From: Humisphaera borealis | GTDB taxonomy: Bacteria; Planctomycetota; Phycisphaerae; Tepidisphaerales; Tepidisphaeraceae | DNA length: 64,000 bases | NCBI RefSeq assembly: GCF_015169395.1 | Contig: NZ_CP063458.1 | Span: 6,820,001-6,884,000, forward strand | Direction: 5' to 3' | Part shown: piece by piece, positions 26,226 to 37,064 of the stretch | Numbering within the stretch: position 1 is the first letter of the stretch | Layout of the letters: every line of letters starts with the position of its first letter | Made by a program: the position numbers and the translations under genes | The notes under the pieces: generated by a model | What the model saw: the letters and a program-made list of their open reading frames with translations, nothing else | Told to the model about the DNA's origin: nothing | Databases searched by the model: none

Positions 26226-26744
26226 ATGGACGACGATCGCCATCAGCAAGTGCTCCAACTCTTTGTCCGCCACCAGACGCGGATCAGGGGGTTCATCGTC
26301 TCTCTGATGGGGGATTTCACGGCGGCAGCGGATGTTGTGCAGGAAACATTCCTCGTTGTGCAGCAAAAGGCAGCGGAGTTTGACGTCAACTCGAACTTCC
26401 TGGCCTGGGCGTTTCAGATTGCGCGGTTTCAGGTCATGAAGGCGCAGGCGAATCGCAGTCGCGCCGCCGATCGATTCTCCAACGCCGTGCTGGAATCTTT
26501 GTCAGCCAGCGCGCCGGCGGAGCCGTTCGATAACTCGCGGCTGGCAGTATTGCCGCATTGTCTTGCAAAACTCGCCCCGCAGGCCCGGCGGATCATCAAC
26601 CTGTTCTACCAGCACGAACACAAGCCACAGGCAATCGCCCGCATCTTGGACTGGACGCCGGCGGCCGTCAGCGTGGCCTTGTCGCGCGCCCGTCGGCTTC
26701 TGAGGGATTGCATCGAGCAGCAGACCAGAGGTCAGATGTCATGA
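26226..26744 (+). CDS. ECF-type sigma factor heading secreted-protein cluster
   Basis: 172 residues from ATG 26226. Sigma region 2 is seen at about residues 10-75 (LFVRHQTRIRGFIVSLMGDF; AADVVQETFLVVQQKAAEFD; FLAWAFQIARFQVMKAQANR) and region 4 near the C-terminus (LAPQARRIINLFYQHEHKPQ, then IARILDWTPAAVSVALSRAR). This matches the planctomycete/verrucomicrobial ECF group that regularly sits with FecR-like or membrane anti-sigma proteins and DUF1552/DUF1592-type secreted proteins. Its TGA overlaps the ATG of the next gene, indicating translational coupling. Confidence 0.9.
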   Translation: MDDDRHQQVLQLFVRHQTRIRGFIVSLMGDFTAAADVVQETFLVVQQKAAEFDVNSNFLAWAFQIARFQVMKAQANRSRAADRFSNAVLESLSASAPAEPFDNSRLAVLPHCLAKLAPQARRIINLFYQHEHKPQAIARILDWTPAAVSVALSRARRLLRDCIEQQTRGQMS

Positions 26745-27706
26745 AAGACGATCGACTAGACGACCTGATCGATGCGCACCTTAACCACGCGATGGATGAC
26801 GACCAGCGGCAGGAGCTGGAAGACCGTCTCCTTAATTCTTCGTCCGCGCGCGAACGATTCTGGGTGCTCGCGCAGACGCACGCGCTGCTGCATGAAGGAC
26901 TTCAACAGGATGTATCGACGATCGATCACAAGCCCGCTGTCGCTTCCCGCTTCGCCCGGCTGAAGTGGCCTGCATTCTCCACGGCCGCAGGCATCGTCCT
27001 CGGGCTGCTCTTCGGAATGCTGACATGGGCAATCGCTTCACCCGGGGCGGTCGCTACCGAATCGCAACTGCTCACCCTGGTCGATGGAAGCTTTGAGACT
27101 TTGATTGGCCGACTACCGTCGGGCTTCCCTCGGGCCTTGGGTATCTGGAGCGGCGATGAGGCAGAAACCGTGCGGGCAGATTCGGTGAGAACGAAACACG
27201 GCAGCCAGTTGCTTCGCTTCGTTCGTGCAGAAGGGGATGAGGCCGTGCCGAATAGCCCGGCAACCTCCTGCGATGTATTTCAACTTGTGGATCTTCGAGG
27301 TCTCAGCGGAACCCTGGGCGAAAGCGAGGCGACTCTTGAACTGTCGGCATGGTTTCTGGATGCCCGACCAATCCAAGGCGACTCCATCAGGATGAGCTGT
27401 CGCTTGTTTGTCTTCGCCGGGGATCACAGATCACTTCATGCGCAATGGCCGTTGGTCCTGAAAGAGGCCTTGGCCAGCGGAACCGACAGTTTCGACAGCC
27501 GGGGTGGAACACCGCAGGATTGGCGATCGCTAACGGTTAAAGCGGTGCTGCCACCGAACGCGGACTTTGCCGTGGTGCAGTTTGTTGCCGGTAAGTCGCC
27601 GACCCGCCAGGACAAGCCCTCGGAGTTTGGCGAACAGTATCTCGACGATGTGCGGCTTACGGTAAAGACGCAACCCAGACTACCTGTGCGGCATTCTCAA
27701 CCCTGA
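26741..27706 (+). CDS. membrane anti-sigma-like protein with extracytoplasmic domain
   Basis: 321 residues, starting with the ATGA overlap at 26741. An N-terminal cytoplasmic helical part (DDLIDAHLNHAMDDDQRQEL, then EDRLLNSSSARERFWVLAQTH) resembles the anti-sigma region of planctomycete FecR-type proteins. One transmembrane helix follows (FSTAAGIVLGLLFGMLTWAI), then about 210 residues outside the cytoplasm that look like a jelly-roll domain (VDGSFETLIGRLPSGFPRAL, then GIWSGDEAETVRADSVRTKH, and LSAWFLDAR). Overlap with the sigma gene makes it the likely antagonist. What the external domain senses is unknown; a carbohydrate-binding role would fit the fold and neighbours but is not shown. Confidence 0.75.
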   Translation: MKDDRLDDLIDAHLNHAMDDDQRQELEDRLLNSSSARERFWVLAQTHALLHEGLQQDVSTIDHKPAVASRFARLKWPAFSTAAGIVLGLLFGMLTWAIASPGAVATESQLLTLVDGSFETLIGRLPSGFPRALGIWSGDEAETVRADSVRTKHGSQLLRFVRAEGDEAVPNSPATSCDVFQLVDLRGLSGTLGESEATLELSAWFLDARPIQGDSIRMSCRLFVFAGDHRSLHAQWPLVLKEALASGTDSFDSRGGTPQDWRSLTVKAVLPPNADFAVVQFVAGKSPTRQDKPSEFGEQYLDDVRLTVKTQPRLPVRHSQP

Positions 27707-27765
27707 GAGATCAACCAATGATCGATACGTCAGGTATGGAGTTTGGAAGAAGATAGGAATTTGCC

Positions 27766-29052
27766 ATGCAACGCGCTCTGACTCGACGCCACTTCCTGCG
27801 CAGCGCCAGCACCCTTGTCGCGCTGCCGGCGCTGCAATCCTTCGGCTTTCGTCGATTTGCAGCGGCGGCTGCACCTGTCCCACGACCCAAGCGGGCCATC
27901 TTCCTCAACTTCGGCTGGGGCGTGACCAATGAAACGTGGTTCCCCGATGTGAAGCAGACGGGCACCGAGTACGACCTGCCGCCGGGTCTGGCGCCTCTGG
28001 CTCGTCACAAGTCTGATTTTACGGTCGTGCAAGGCCTGGCGAACAAGTATGCCAATGAAGCGCACTGGGGCAGCACATTCTGGCTGACCGGAGCCAATCG
28101 CTACGCCGAGCCGGGACAAAGCCTGCACAACAGTATCTCGGTGGACCAGGTTGCGGCTGCTCAGCTTGGCCGGGAAACGCGATTCTCCTCTCTCCAGCTC
28201 AATAGCGTGGATGTGCCGAACTCCGGTCATGGCCCGGGGCTTTCACTGGCGTGGGATATTCACGGCAAGATGGTGGCGGGTTTAGATAACCCTGTCATCG
28301 CATACCACCGGCTGTTTTCGCCGGATGACACGCCGCTGGTCCAGCGGCAAGCGATGCTTGCACAAAAGCGAAGCGTTCTAGACGCGGTCCTCACGGATGC
28401 AAAGGACCTGCAGCGCGGCCTGAGCAAGTCGGACATCGACAAACTCGACGAATACTTCCAGAGCATTCGCGACATTGAAACACGCCTCGGAAAAGATGAA
28501 CAATGGCTGCAGGTCCCCAAGCCCGGCGGATCGATGAATGAGCCGCGGGCAACTCTGTCGGGCCGCGATGAAGTGCAGATCATGTACGACCTCATGGTCG
28601 CCGCGTTTCAGACCGACAGCACCCGAGTGATTACATATCGCCAGCCGGTGGGCACGCTGCTCCAGAGCTTGAACATCAAGGTGGCGCCCCACGACATGAG
28701 CCACTATTCGCCGGGCGACCGGATGATTGCGTCTCAAAAGCGGGACGTGGCCCAGAGCGAACTGCTGGCGGGACTGATCGACAAGCTCAAGGCCGTCAAA
28801 GAACCGGATGGTTCGCGACTCTTCGACCAGACCACCGTCGCTTACGGCAGCAATATCCGCACGATCCATTACCTCGACAACTGCCCGACGCTCATCGCTG
28901 GCGGCGGCGCCAACTTGAAGCTGGGACAGCACATCGTGCTCCCGAAAAACACGCCGCTCTGCAACCTGTGGCTCACGATGCTTCACGGCCTCGGCCTGCA
29001 AGCCGAACGTCACGGCGACAGCAGCGGCGTAATCAAGGCGCTGCAGGCCTGA
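27766..29052 (+). CDS. DUF1552 Tat-exported protein
   Basis: 428 residues. It opens with a twin-arginine signal (MQRALTRRHFLRSASTLVAL) and has the DUF1552 pattern: KRAIFLNFGWGVTNETWFPD, GLANKYANEAHWGSTFWLTG, LNNSISVDQ-like block HNSISVDQVAAAQLGRETRF, DSTRVITYRQPVGT and YGSNIRTIHYLDNCPTLIAG. The family belongs with DUF1501 to the alkaline-phosphatase/sulfatase-like superfamily by general resemblance; biochemical function is unknown. In planctomycetes it is encoded next to PSCyt1/DUF1592 genes, exactly as here (28 bases before the 1340-residue gene). Confidence 0.9.
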   Translation: MQRALTRRHFLRSASTLVALPALQSFGFRRFAAAAAPVPRPKRAIFLNFGWGVTNETWFPDVKQTGTEYDLPPGLAPLARHKSDFTVVQGLANKYANEAHWGSTFWLTGANRYAEPGQSLHNSISVDQVAAAQLGRETRFSSLQLNSVDVPNSGHGPGLSLAWDIHGKMVAGLDNPVIAYHRLFSPDDTPLVQRQAMLAQKRSVLDAVLTDAKDLQRGLSKSDIDKLDEYFQSIRDIETRLGKDEQWLQVPKPGGSMNEPRATLSGRDEVQIMYDLMVAAFQTDSTRVITYRQPVGTLLQSLNIKVAPHDMSHYSPGDRMIASQKRDVAQSELLAGLIDKLKAVKEPDGSRLFDQTTVAYGSNIRTIHYLDNCPTLIAGGGANLKLGQHIVLPKNTPLCNLWLTMLHGLGLQAERHGDSSGVIKALQA

Positions 29053-29080
29053 TGCAAAAACGCGATCAGCCGTATTCCCC

Positions 29081-32000
29081 ATGCGACATTCACATCTGAT
29101 CACAAGCCTTCTCACCGGCGTCCTTTGCCTGGCGTCCGCGGCAACGGCGGCCGAGACGCCGCACGCGCGGCTGGACGAAAAGAACCGAGCCTTTTTCCAG
29201 AACTATTGCGTGCAATGCCACAACGCTGACAAGCAGAAAGGCAACGTTCGCCTCGACGATGTGCCGTTCATCCTTGACACCGTGGAGCGAGCGGACCTGT
29301 GGCAGAAGATTCTCAATCAGATCAATTCGGGAGAGATGCCGCCGGAGGATGCAAAGCAGCCCGACCGCCTGGCCAAGACCGAGTTTCTCGATTCGCTTTC
29401 ACACGCGCTGATGACGGCGCGGCGCTCGATCGGCGATTCCAGCGGGAAGATCACGATGCGGCGGCTGAACCGGCGCGAATACAAGAACACGATCCGTGAT
29501 TTGCTCGGCGTCGATATCAATGTGCGGGAACTGCCAGCGGATGGCGGCGCGGGAACATTCGACACGGTGGGCTCGTCATTGTTCATGTCGTCAGATCAGT
29601 TCGAGCAATACCTCGCCCTGGGGCGGCAGGCACTGGACGAGCACTTTGCGCGGTTCGTGTCGCCGGCCGGTGCGGTGTCGCGACGGTTGCACATCGAGGC
29701 GGAGGAGAAGAATGCGAAGATCGCGCAGTCGCTCGCGCGGCGCACGGACGCGCATGCCCGCTATGTGAAGTGGACGTCGGCGGTGGATGCCGCGGCGCAA
29801 AAGCCCGAGAACGCGGAAGCCGTGAAGAAGATTCGCGGGGAGAAGAAGGGCGATGACGCGCACTTTTACTCGCAATGGCAACGGCTGAAGGACGCGCCAC
29901 CGCCGACCGAGCTGGGTTTTGTGGATGTCGTCGCGGCGCGGCATCAGGGTCTCAGCGATTGGGAGCACTATGTGCCGCATCACAAGGCATACGTGGATCA
30001 TGCCGCGACAAAGACGGGCGCGCTCCTGACGGTCGAGGATGTGGAGGTAAATCCGTATCAGGCCTTTCGCATTCCCGGCGACTGGCCGGCGGGCCGCTAC
30101 GTCGTGCGAGTGCGCATCGCGGCAACAAAAGACACTCCCTCGTCGCGACATTTCGTGGAGTTTGGCTCGCAGCACGACAGCGGGGTGCGCGCGGTGATGA
30201 GCAGCCATCAGGTCGCCGGCACGATGGACCAGCCGCAGGTGCTGGAAATTCCGGTGGAGTTCTCGCCCGCCAAAGGGCGCGGCTTTTTCTTCCAGGAGAA
30301 GGGCACGTATCAGTCCGAGGACGCGGCACGTGACCTCTTCAACGAAGCGAAGAAGCGCAATGGCATCGGACCCGAGTTTGCCTTGTGGATCGACTGGATC
30401 GAGGTGGAGAGCGCCGCTTCGGCCGCCGCGGTGCCGGCAACACCGACAATGACAAGAACGATCAAGGAGCGGCGCGAGGTCGAGCTACACGCGAACGCAA
30501 TGGTCGGCGGCACTTACAACGGCTACTTCAAAGGCGGCTACGAGGCGGCGACGAAATTCCTCCAAACCGGCATGCCGCAGAAAGGCATCCCGGATGAACA
30601 AGAGGCGAAGTTTCGCATCCGGGCCTTTGAGCAGCAGGGGCCGACGTTTGAGCGTTACCTGGATGATCCGCTGGCCAAGACCGGCGCATATTTGACGATC
30701 TACAACGTCCACAAGGAGGAAGTCATCACGCTCCCGCCGGACCAGCCTTCCGGCTGGCTCAAGACGAAGCACGCGGTGGAGAACGTCGAGCCCGGCAACT
30801 ACATGCTGCGTTTCCGCATCGGCGCGGTGAAGAACACGCCGAAGGAGCGCCACTTCGTCGAACTCGGCGCCCGGAAGGACAAGGACGACTTCGGCTTGAT
30901 GCAGACATTTCAAGTGAGCGGCACGACCGAAGCGCCGCAGATCATAGAAGTGCCGGTGGGCATCAGCGCCGACAGCCCGCGCACGTTTGTGCTGCGCGAG
31001 AAGCGCGACGTGAAGCTCGATCACGAACTCTTTATCGCCGCGCAGACAGCCACCGGCGTCGGACCGGTCCCCGCACTTTGGATCGACTGGGTGGAATGGG
31101 AAGGGCCGCTCCTGAAGCAGGCGCCCGTGGCAAAGACCGAGCGCATCGAGGTTGAGAAAAAGACCGACGAGCTGACGCGGCAGATCATTTACATGGCCAC
31201 GCAGCACAAGAACTTTGAGAAGTGGCAGGCTGCGGGAGCCGTCGAGGCGGATTTGCCGAAGTTTGGTTTCCCCACGCGCTATCACGCGGACTTCCGCAAT
31301 TTAGTGTGGGAAGGCAATCACGAATGGTTTCAGAAATATGTGGACCGGCCCGAGGCGAAGTCGGGCATGTTTCTCGACAACACAATCAATGAAACCAGCG
31401 AACTGGTCACCGACTTGCCGCCCGATACTGCGACCGGCGAGTACGTCATGCGCGTGCGCATCGGTCGGGTACCGGACATGCCGGCGGAGCGGGCGTTCCT
31501 CACATTTGTCGAGGCCAGTCCGGTCGATAAAGACGACCGCACCTTCCTCGCCAACAAGCAGGTCACCGCGACACTCGACAAGCCGCAAGTTGTTGAACTG
31601 CCCTTCAAAGTGCGCCCCGGCGGTCCGAGGAAGTTTGTCCTCTTCGAGAAACGCCCGCTGAAAAAGGAAGGCATCAGCCTGCCGGGCCGCACGCGCGCGA
31701 TGAAGGATCCGAAGGAACGCGAACCTGCCCTGTGGATTGACTGGATTGAATACGAAGGGCCGCTGAACAAGAGTGACACCATGGGTGGGGTCGAGCCGGT
31801 GCTTTTCGCCAACACGACAACTGCGAGCGAGCACGATCAAGCGCATTCGGTCATAGCGACCTTCGCGAAGCGCGCCTTCCGCGACAACCCCCCAACCGAT
31901 GAGTACCTCAACAAGCTCACCGCGCTCTACGACACGCGTCGCAAGGCCGGCGATGCATTCGATGTGGCCGTAAGAACGCCGCTCAGTGTCGTGCTCGCGT

Positions 32001-33103
32001 CGCCGCGGTTCCTTTATCTTAGCGAGCTCGGGGAAGAGAAGAAGCCGCGCACCCTCACTTCGTTGGAGTTCGCGACGCGCCTCTCGTACTTCCTCTGGAG
32101 CGCGCCGCCGGATGAAGCGCTCCTCGCGTTGGCACGCAGTAGCGATTTAATGAATCCCGACGTGCTCGTGCGCGAAGTCAATCGCATGATCGCCAGCCCG
32201 AAGGCCAATGAGTTTGTCAGCGGCTTCGTGCATCAGTGGCTCGGGATGGAGCGGCTGGACTTCTTCCAGTTTGACACCCGGCAGTTCCGCGATTTTGACG
32301 AAAGCGCCAAGGCCGCCGCTCGGCGTGAAGTATATGAGACCTTCGCGCATGTGTTGCGCACGAACGGCAGCGCGAGCGATTTGCTCAAGTGTGACTATGT
32401 CATCGTCAACGGCCTGCTCGCAACCTACTACGGCATTGACGGCGTGAGCGGCGATGAGTTTCGCCAGGTGCCGCTGCCAGAGGGCTCACCGCGCGGCGGT
32501 CTGCTCGGGATGGCCGCAGTGCTCGCGATGGGCAGCAACGGGGAGCGATCGAGCCCAGTCGAACGCGGCGCGTGGGTCCTGCGTAAACTCTTGCACGATC
32601 CGCCGCCACCCGCGCCACCAAACGTCCCGCAGATCACCCGACTCAACGGCCAACCCCTTACTACCCGGGAACGCCTGCTCGCTCATCAAGCGGAACCGCA
32701 ATGCGCAAGCTGCCACCGCGCCATCGACCCCATTGGCTTCGGACTGGAAAACTTCAACGCCGCAGGCAAGTGGCGCACCGAAGACAGCTTCCAGGCCCTA
32801 GATGCCAATGGCCGACCGGCCCGGAACGGCCTCAAGACCTGGACCATCGATCCTTCCGCCGCTTTCCACAAAGGCCCGGCATTCCGAGACTTCTTCGAGC
32901 TTCGTGACATCATCGCGTCCAGGCCCGAACCGTTTGCCCGCGGACTGACCGAGAACCTGATTTCCTACGCGCTGGGTCGGCCGTTTGCGTTCACGGATGA
33001 GGAACTCGCCGCGAGTGTCGTTGACGGGGCGAGAAAGAAGAACTTCGCCATGCGCGAGCTGATACACGCGATCGTCAGCAGCAGGGAGTTCCGAACGAAA
33101 TAG
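29081..33103 (+). CDS. giant PSCyt1-DUF1587/1592/1588/1585 protein with triplicated inner domain
   Basis: 1340 residues; signal peptide [21 protein letters not shown] PSCyt1 heme motif ([19 protein letters not shown]) is followed by DUF1587 ([20 protein letters not shown]). Then come three diverged tandem copies of a beta-rich domain of about 155 residues (about 288-440, 512-677, 738-895), each ending in a LWIDWIExE motif. DUF1595/1592 ([40 protein letters not shown]), DUF1588 with a second CxxCH ([18 protein letters not shown]) and DUF1585 complete it. Family members usually have about 750-900 residues and one insert. These are periplasmic or surface proteins of unknown chemistry, thought to be c-type cytochromes. 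Confidence 0.88.
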   Translation: MRHSHLITSLLTGVLCLASAATAAETPHARLDEKNRAFFQNYCVQCHNADKQKGNVRLDDVPFILDTVERADLWQKILNQINSGEMPPEDAKQPDRLAKTEFLDSLSHALMTARRSIGDSSGKITMRRLNRREYKNTIRDLLGVDINVRELPADGGAGTFDTVGSSLFMSSDQFEQYLALGRQALDEHFARFVSPAGAVSRRLHIEAEEKNAKIAQSLARRTDAHARYVKWTSAVDAAAQKPENAEAVKKIRGEKKGDDAHFYSQWQRLKDAPPPTELGFVDVVAARHQGLSDWEHYVPHHKAYVDHAATKTGALLTVEDVEVNPYQAFRIPGDWPAGRYVVRVRIAATKDTPSSRHFVEFGSQHDSGVRAVMSSHQVAGTMDQPQVLEIPVEFSPAKGRGFFFQEKGTYQSEDAARDLFNEAKKRNGIGPEFALWIDWIEVESAASAAAVPATPTMTRTIKERREVELHANAMVGGTYNGYFKGGYEAATKFLQTGMPQKGIPDEQEAKFRIRAFEQQGPTFERYLDDPLAKTGAYLTIYNVHKEEVITLPPDQPSGWLKTKHAVENVEPGNYMLRFRIGAVKNTPKERHFVELGARKDKDDFGLMQTFQVSGTTEAPQIIEVPVGISADSPRTFVLREKRDVKLDHELFIAAQTATGVGPVPALWIDWVEWEGPLLKQAPVAKTERIEVEKKTDELTRQIIYMATQHKNFEKWQAAGAVEADLPKFGFPTRYHADFRNLVWEGNHEWFQKYVDRPEAKSGMFLDNTINETSELVTDLPPDTATGEYVMRVRIGRVPDMPAERAFLTFVEASPVDKDDRTFLANKQVTATLDKPQVVELPFKVRPGGPRKFVLFEKRPLKKEGISLPGRTRAMKDPKEREPALWIDWIEYEGPLNKSDTMGGVEPVLFANTTTASEHDQAHSVIATFAKRAFRDNPPTDEYLNKLTALYDTRRKAGDAFDVAVRTPLSVVLASPRFLYLSELGEEKKPRTLTSLEFATRLSYFLWSAPPDEALLALARSSDLMNPDVLVREVNRMIASPKANEFVSGFVHQWLGMERLDFFQFDTRQFRDFDESAKAAARREVYETFAHVLRTNGSASDLLKCDYVIVNGLLATYYGIDGVSGDEFRQVPLPEGSPRGGLLGMAAVLAMGSNGERSSPVERGAWVLRKLLHDPPPPAPPNVPQITRLNGQPLTTRERLLAHQAEPQCASCHRAIDPIGFGLENFNAAGKWRTEDSFQALDANGRPARNGLKTWTIDPSAAFHKGPAFRDFFELRDIIASRPEPFARGLTENLISYALGRPFAFTDEELAASVVDGARKKNFAMRELIHAIVSSREFRTK

Positions 33104-33146
33104 CCCGGAGAGTGCGCTTTATTCGGGTACTCCATCTCTCAGCATC

Positions 33147-34406
33147 ATGATTCACGCACCCGTAACTCGCCGTCACTTTCTCCGCGCCGCCGGCGCGGTC
33201 CTGGCGTTGCCGTTTCTGGAGTCGCTGGCATGGGGAGCGGCGCCGGCTCCGCGACGGATGGTGTTCGTCATGACGAACATGGGGGTGATCCCGCGCTACT
33301 TCTTTCCACAAAAAGCGGGACGAAACTTCGACAGCACACCCTATCTCGATCTGCTCAAACGCCACAGCGATCGTCTCACCGTTTTCAGTGGCGTTTCGCA
33401 TCCCGGCGTGGATGGAAACCACTCCTCGGAGCGCAGCTTTTTGAGTTGCGCTCCGCATCCCGGCTCGAGCAACTTCAAGAACAGCATTTCGGTCGATCAG
33501 TTTGCCGCCGAGCAGATCGGCCCGCAAACCCGTTTCGGCTCTCTGGTCCTGACCGTCGGAAGAGACCACATGGGAACGCCATCGACAACGCGCGACGGCG
33601 TGCCGCTGCCGGCCGAGCGCAGTCCGTCCGGCCTGTATCGCCGATTGTTCGTCCAAGGCACGCCTCGGGAAGTCGAACGGAGTATTGACGACCTGCGAAA
33701 GGGCCACAGCATCCTCGATTTTGTCCGTGAAGAAGCGCGTAGCATGGAGAGAGGCCTTTCGTCGCCGGACAAGGAACGGCTGGACCAGTATTTTACGTCG
33801 GTGCGGGAGCTGGAGCAGCGGCTGCAGCATGCCGAAGCGTGGGAGCGCAGGGCTAAGCCCGTCGTCCAGGCACCAATGCCGAAAGACATTCCGGACGATG
33901 CCGAGGTGGAGGCCCAGACCAATCTCATGTTCGATACGATGCGCTTGGCGCTGGAGACCGACAGCACCCGAATCGTCACGGTGAACCTTGGCCCGCTGCT
34001 CATTACCCCCAAGATTGCCGGCGTCAAAAATCAGACCCACGCACTCACGCACCATGGCAATGACGAGGCGAAGATCGCCGAGTTGAAGAAAATCGAGGAA
34101 GCTCAGTTCCGAAGTCTCGCCCACCTGCTCGACGGTCTGATCGGCGTGAAGGAGGGCGACGGTACGCTGCTCGACCAAACCATGTTGCTTTACGGCTCCA
34201 ACCTGAGCAACGCCAACGCGCACGACACGACGAATCTGCCAATCCTGTTCGCCGGCGGTGGGTTCAGGCACGGCCAGCACCTGGCCTTCGACAAGCGAAA
34301 CAACAAGCCGCTGGCAAACCTGTTTGTCACAATGCTACAGCGCATGGGAATTGAGACCGACAAGTTTGCCAGCAGCACGGGGACGATGGCAGGGTTGGAT
34401 GCGTAA
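33147..34406 (+). CDS. DUF1552 Tat-exported protein, second copy
   Basis: 419 residues with a twin-arginine signal (VTRRHFLRAAGAVLALPFLE). DUF1552 blocks are present: RMVFVMTNMGVIPRYFFPQK, FSGVSHPGVDGNHSSERSFL, SVDQFAAEQIGPQTRFGSLV, DSTRIVTVNLGP and LLYGSNLSNANAHDTTNLPI. It is a distant paralogue of the DUF1552 protein at 27766-29052; it follows the giant DUF1592 gene by 43 bases. The repeat of DUF1552 on either side of a DUF1592 gene suggests an ancestral pair that has been duplicated. Molecular function unknown. Confidence 0.9.
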   Translation: MIHAPVTRRHFLRAAGAVLALPFLESLAWGAAPAPRRMVFVMTNMGVIPRYFFPQKAGRNFDSTPYLDLLKRHSDRLTVFSGVSHPGVDGNHSSERSFLSCAPHPGSSNFKNSISVDQFAAEQIGPQTRFGSLVLTVGRDHMGTPSTTRDGVPLPAERSPSGLYRRLFVQGTPREVERSIDDLRKGHSILDFVREEARSMERGLSSPDKERLDQYFTSVRELEQRLQHAEAWERRAKPVVQAPMPKDIPDDAEVEAQTNLMFDTMRLALETDSTRIVTVNLGPLLITPKIAGVKNQTHALTHHGNDEAKIAELKKIEEAQFRSLAHLLDGLIGVKEGDGTLLDQTMLLYGSNLSNANAHDTTNLPILFAGGGFRHGQHLAFDKRNNKPLANLFVTMLQRMGIETDKFASSTGTMAGLDA

Positions 34407-34486
34407 GGAGTCGACCGAAGGTTATATGGTCCCACATGTTTAGACGGACGCGTTCGCCACGGCTGAAGCAGGAGGATAGTTTGCAC

Positions 34487-37060
34487 ATGAAGCACGATCT
34501 ATTCACCATCTCCCGCATCGCGTGCATGGCTTGCATCGTGGGCATGTTTGCTTCATCCGCTGCCGCCCAGGTGGATTTCGACCGAGAGATTCGACCGATC
34601 CTCGAGAACCGCTGCGTCGAGTGTCACGGCGAGAAGAAGCAGAAGGGTGATCTGCGTCTCGATACCAAGTCTCACGCCTCTAAAGGCGGCGAGAACGGGG
34701 CCGTGATCGTCGCGGGAAAGAGCGTAGAGAGCGCGCTCTTCAAGCGCGTCGCAAGCGCCAACAAGGACGAGGTGATGCCGCCCAACGGCGAGCCGCTCAG
34801 CGCGGCGCAGATTGTCCTGATCAAGCGATGGATCGACTCCGGCGCGGTGTGGCCGGAGAGCGCGGCGGACCAGGCGGCGAGCGTGGACAAGCGGCTCCAG
34901 CACTGGGCCTGGCAGCCCATCCGGCGACCCGCGAACGGCAGGTGCGTCGACGACTTTATCACCGCAAAGCTCGCGGAGACACATCTGACGCTCAGCGCGC
35001 CGGCAGATGCACGCACGCTGGTGCGTCGGATGTATTTCGATGTCACTGGTCTGCCGCCGACTCCTGAGCAACTCGAATCCGCAATCCACGATCCGCAATC
35101 CGAGATCGAGAAGCTGCTCGCGTCGCGGCGCTTCGGCGAAAAGTGGGCACGGCACTGGCTCGATGTGGTGCGTTTCGCGGAGAGTGATGGCTTTGAGATG
35201 AACCGCGCTCGCGCGAACGCGTGGCCTTATCGCGACTACGTGATCGCGGCCTTCAACGACGACAAGCCCTACGATCAATTCATCCGCGAGCAGCTCGCGG
35301 GCGATGCGTTCAATGCGGATGCGGCGACCGGTTTCCTCGTCGGCGGTGGCAAGGATCGCGTTGGCTCGAATGATCCCGTGCTAACGACAAACCAACGCGC
35401 GGACGAACTGCACGACATGGTGAGTACCACGGCGGCGACGTTCCTCGGCATTACGCTGAACTGCGCCCGCTGCCACGATCACAAATTCGATCCGATTCCG
35501 ACGAAGGATTACTACGGCTTTGTCGGGATGCTGCAGGGCGTGCAGCACGGGGAACGGCTGTGGCGAATGAGCGTAGAGGCGCCGGAGAAGGTGGAGGAGA
35601 AGCAATCGTGGCCGGCCGTCGTAGCGGGGCGGAACGACGACAATTTTCCGCCGACGAACGCGCGCTTCGTGCGATTCACGATCACCGCATGCAGCTCGGG
35701 CGAGCCGTGCATCGATGAACTCGAAGTGTTCAATACCGACGGCGAGAACGTGGCGCGCGGTGCGAAGGTCACGGTGTCCGGCACCTTCGCGAATGGCACG
35801 AATGCGAACCACCAGGCAAAGTTCCTGAACGACGGCCAATACGGCAACGCTCGAAGCTGGATCAGCGAGAGGAAGGGTGGCGGCACGGCGCAGTTGGAAT
35901 TCGCGAACACTGAGCAGATCGATCACGTGAGCTGGAGTCGCGACCGCAGCGAAGGCGGGCCGAAATACAAGGACCGGCTCGCGACCGGCTATCACATTGA
36001 TGTCTCCGACGACGGAAAATCGTGGCGCACAGTGTCGTCGGATAAACGCCGCGCGAACTCGGCTCCGAAAGGGCCGCAGGTATACGCCGGCACTTTCCAG
36101 ATGCCCGGACCGACGCGGCGCAATCACCGCGGCGATCCGATGCAGCCGCGCGAGGAGGTCACGCCCGCGGTGCTAAGCATGATCGGGAAGCCGATGGCCT
36201 TGCCCGGCAATGAGCCAGAGCAGAAGCGCCGGCTCGCGCTGGCGAACTGGATCGCAAGCGCCGACAATCCACTCACCGCGAGAGTGATCGTGAATCGGCT
36301 TTGGCACTATCACTTTGGCACGGGGCTCGTGGATACCCCGAGCGACTACGGTATCAACGGCAGCCGCCCGACACACCCGGAACTGCTCGACTTCCTTGCC
36401 AGCGAACTGATCACGCACGGCTGGAGTCTGAAGCACGTCCACAGGCTGATCCTGAACTCGAAAACCTATCAGCAAAGCAGTGCATTCAATGAAGTGGCGG
36501 CACGGGTGGACTCGAATACGCGGCTGCTGTGGCGTTTCCCGCCGCGCCGGCTCGACGCCGAGGCGGTGCGCGATGCGATGCTCGCGGTGAGTGGAAAACT
36601 CGACCTGACTATGGGCGGACCGGGCTTCGACCTCTTCGAGAGGAATGACAACTACGTGAAGGTGTATGTGACGAAGGCCGAGTGTGGCCCGGCTGAGTTC
36701 CGTCGCATGGTTTACCAGAGCAAGCCGCGCACAATGCTCGACGATTTCCTCGGCGCTTTCGACTGCCCGGACGCTGGTCAACCGCAACCGAAGCGCACGT
36801 CTTCCACCACGCCGCTGCAAGCACTCAATCTGCTCAACAGCAATTTCTCGCTGCAGCAGTCGACGTTCCTGGCAGAACGGCTAAAGCAGGAAGCCGGCGG
36901 CGATGTGACGCGGCAGATCGAGCGCGCGTTTGCGCTAATGTTTCAGCGCAAACCGACAGCCGAAGAATTGCGCGGCGCGCTCGCGCTGGTGAAGCAACAC
37001 GGCCTGCCGGCGCTGTGTCGTGCACTCTACAACACGAACGAATTCATCCGCCTGAACTGA
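34487..37060 (+). CDS. PSCyt1-DUF1549-DUF1553 protein with discoidin-like insert
   Basis: 857 residues from ATG 34487 (AGGAGG upstream; the frame extends to 34436). Signal peptide ends near SSAAA-Q. PSCyt1 heme motif: [23 protein letters not shown]1549: [40 protein letters not shown] and a second Cxx[22 protein letters not shown]. Residues about 385-540 are an F5/8 type C-like (discoidin) region ([34 protein letters not shown]), a likely carbohydrate- or surface-binding module. DUF1553 closes: [20 protein letters not shown] and [19 protein letters not shown]1501 gene follows after 4 bases, the standard planctomycete pair. Confidence 0.9.
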   Translation: MKHDLFTISRIACMACIVGMFASSAAAQVDFDREIRPILENRCVECHGEKKQKGDLRLDTKSHASKGGENGAVIVAGKSVESALFKRVASANKDEVMPPNGEPLSAAQIVLIKRWIDSGAVWPESAADQAASVDKRLQHWAWQPIRRPANGRCVDDFITAKLAETHLTLSAPADARTLVRRMYFDVTGLPPTPEQLESAIHDPQSEIEKLLASRRFGEKWARHWLDVVRFAESDGFEMNRARANAWPYRDYVIAAFNDDKPYDQFIREQLAGDAFNADAATGFLVGGGKDRVGSNDPVLTTNQRADELHDMVSTTAATFLGITLNCARCHDHKFDPIPTKDYYGFVGMLQGVQHGERLWRMSVEAPEKVEEKQSWPAVVAGRNDDNFPPTNARFVRFTITACSSGEPCIDELEVFNTDGENVARGAKVTVSGTFANGTNANHQAKFLNDGQYGNARSWISERKGGGTAQLEFANTEQIDHVSWSRDRSEGGPKYKDRLATGYHIDVSDDGKSWRTVSSDKRRANSAPKGPQVYAGTFQMPGPTRRNHRGDPMQPREEVTPAVLSMIGKPMALPGNEPEQKRRLALANWIASADNPLTARVIVNRLWHYHFGTGLVDTPSDYGINGSRPTHPELLDFLASELITHGWSLKHVHRLILNSKTYQQSSAFNEVAARVDSNTRLLWRFPPRRLDAEAVRDAMLAVSGKLDLTMGGPGFDLFERNDNYVKVYVTKAECGPAEFRRMVYQSKPRTMLDDFLGAFDCPDAGQPQPKRTSSTTPLQALNLLNSNFSLQQSTFLAERLKQEAGGDVTRQIERAFALMFQRKPTAEELRGALALVKQHGLPALCRALYNTNEFIRLN

Positions 37061-37064
37061 CGCC

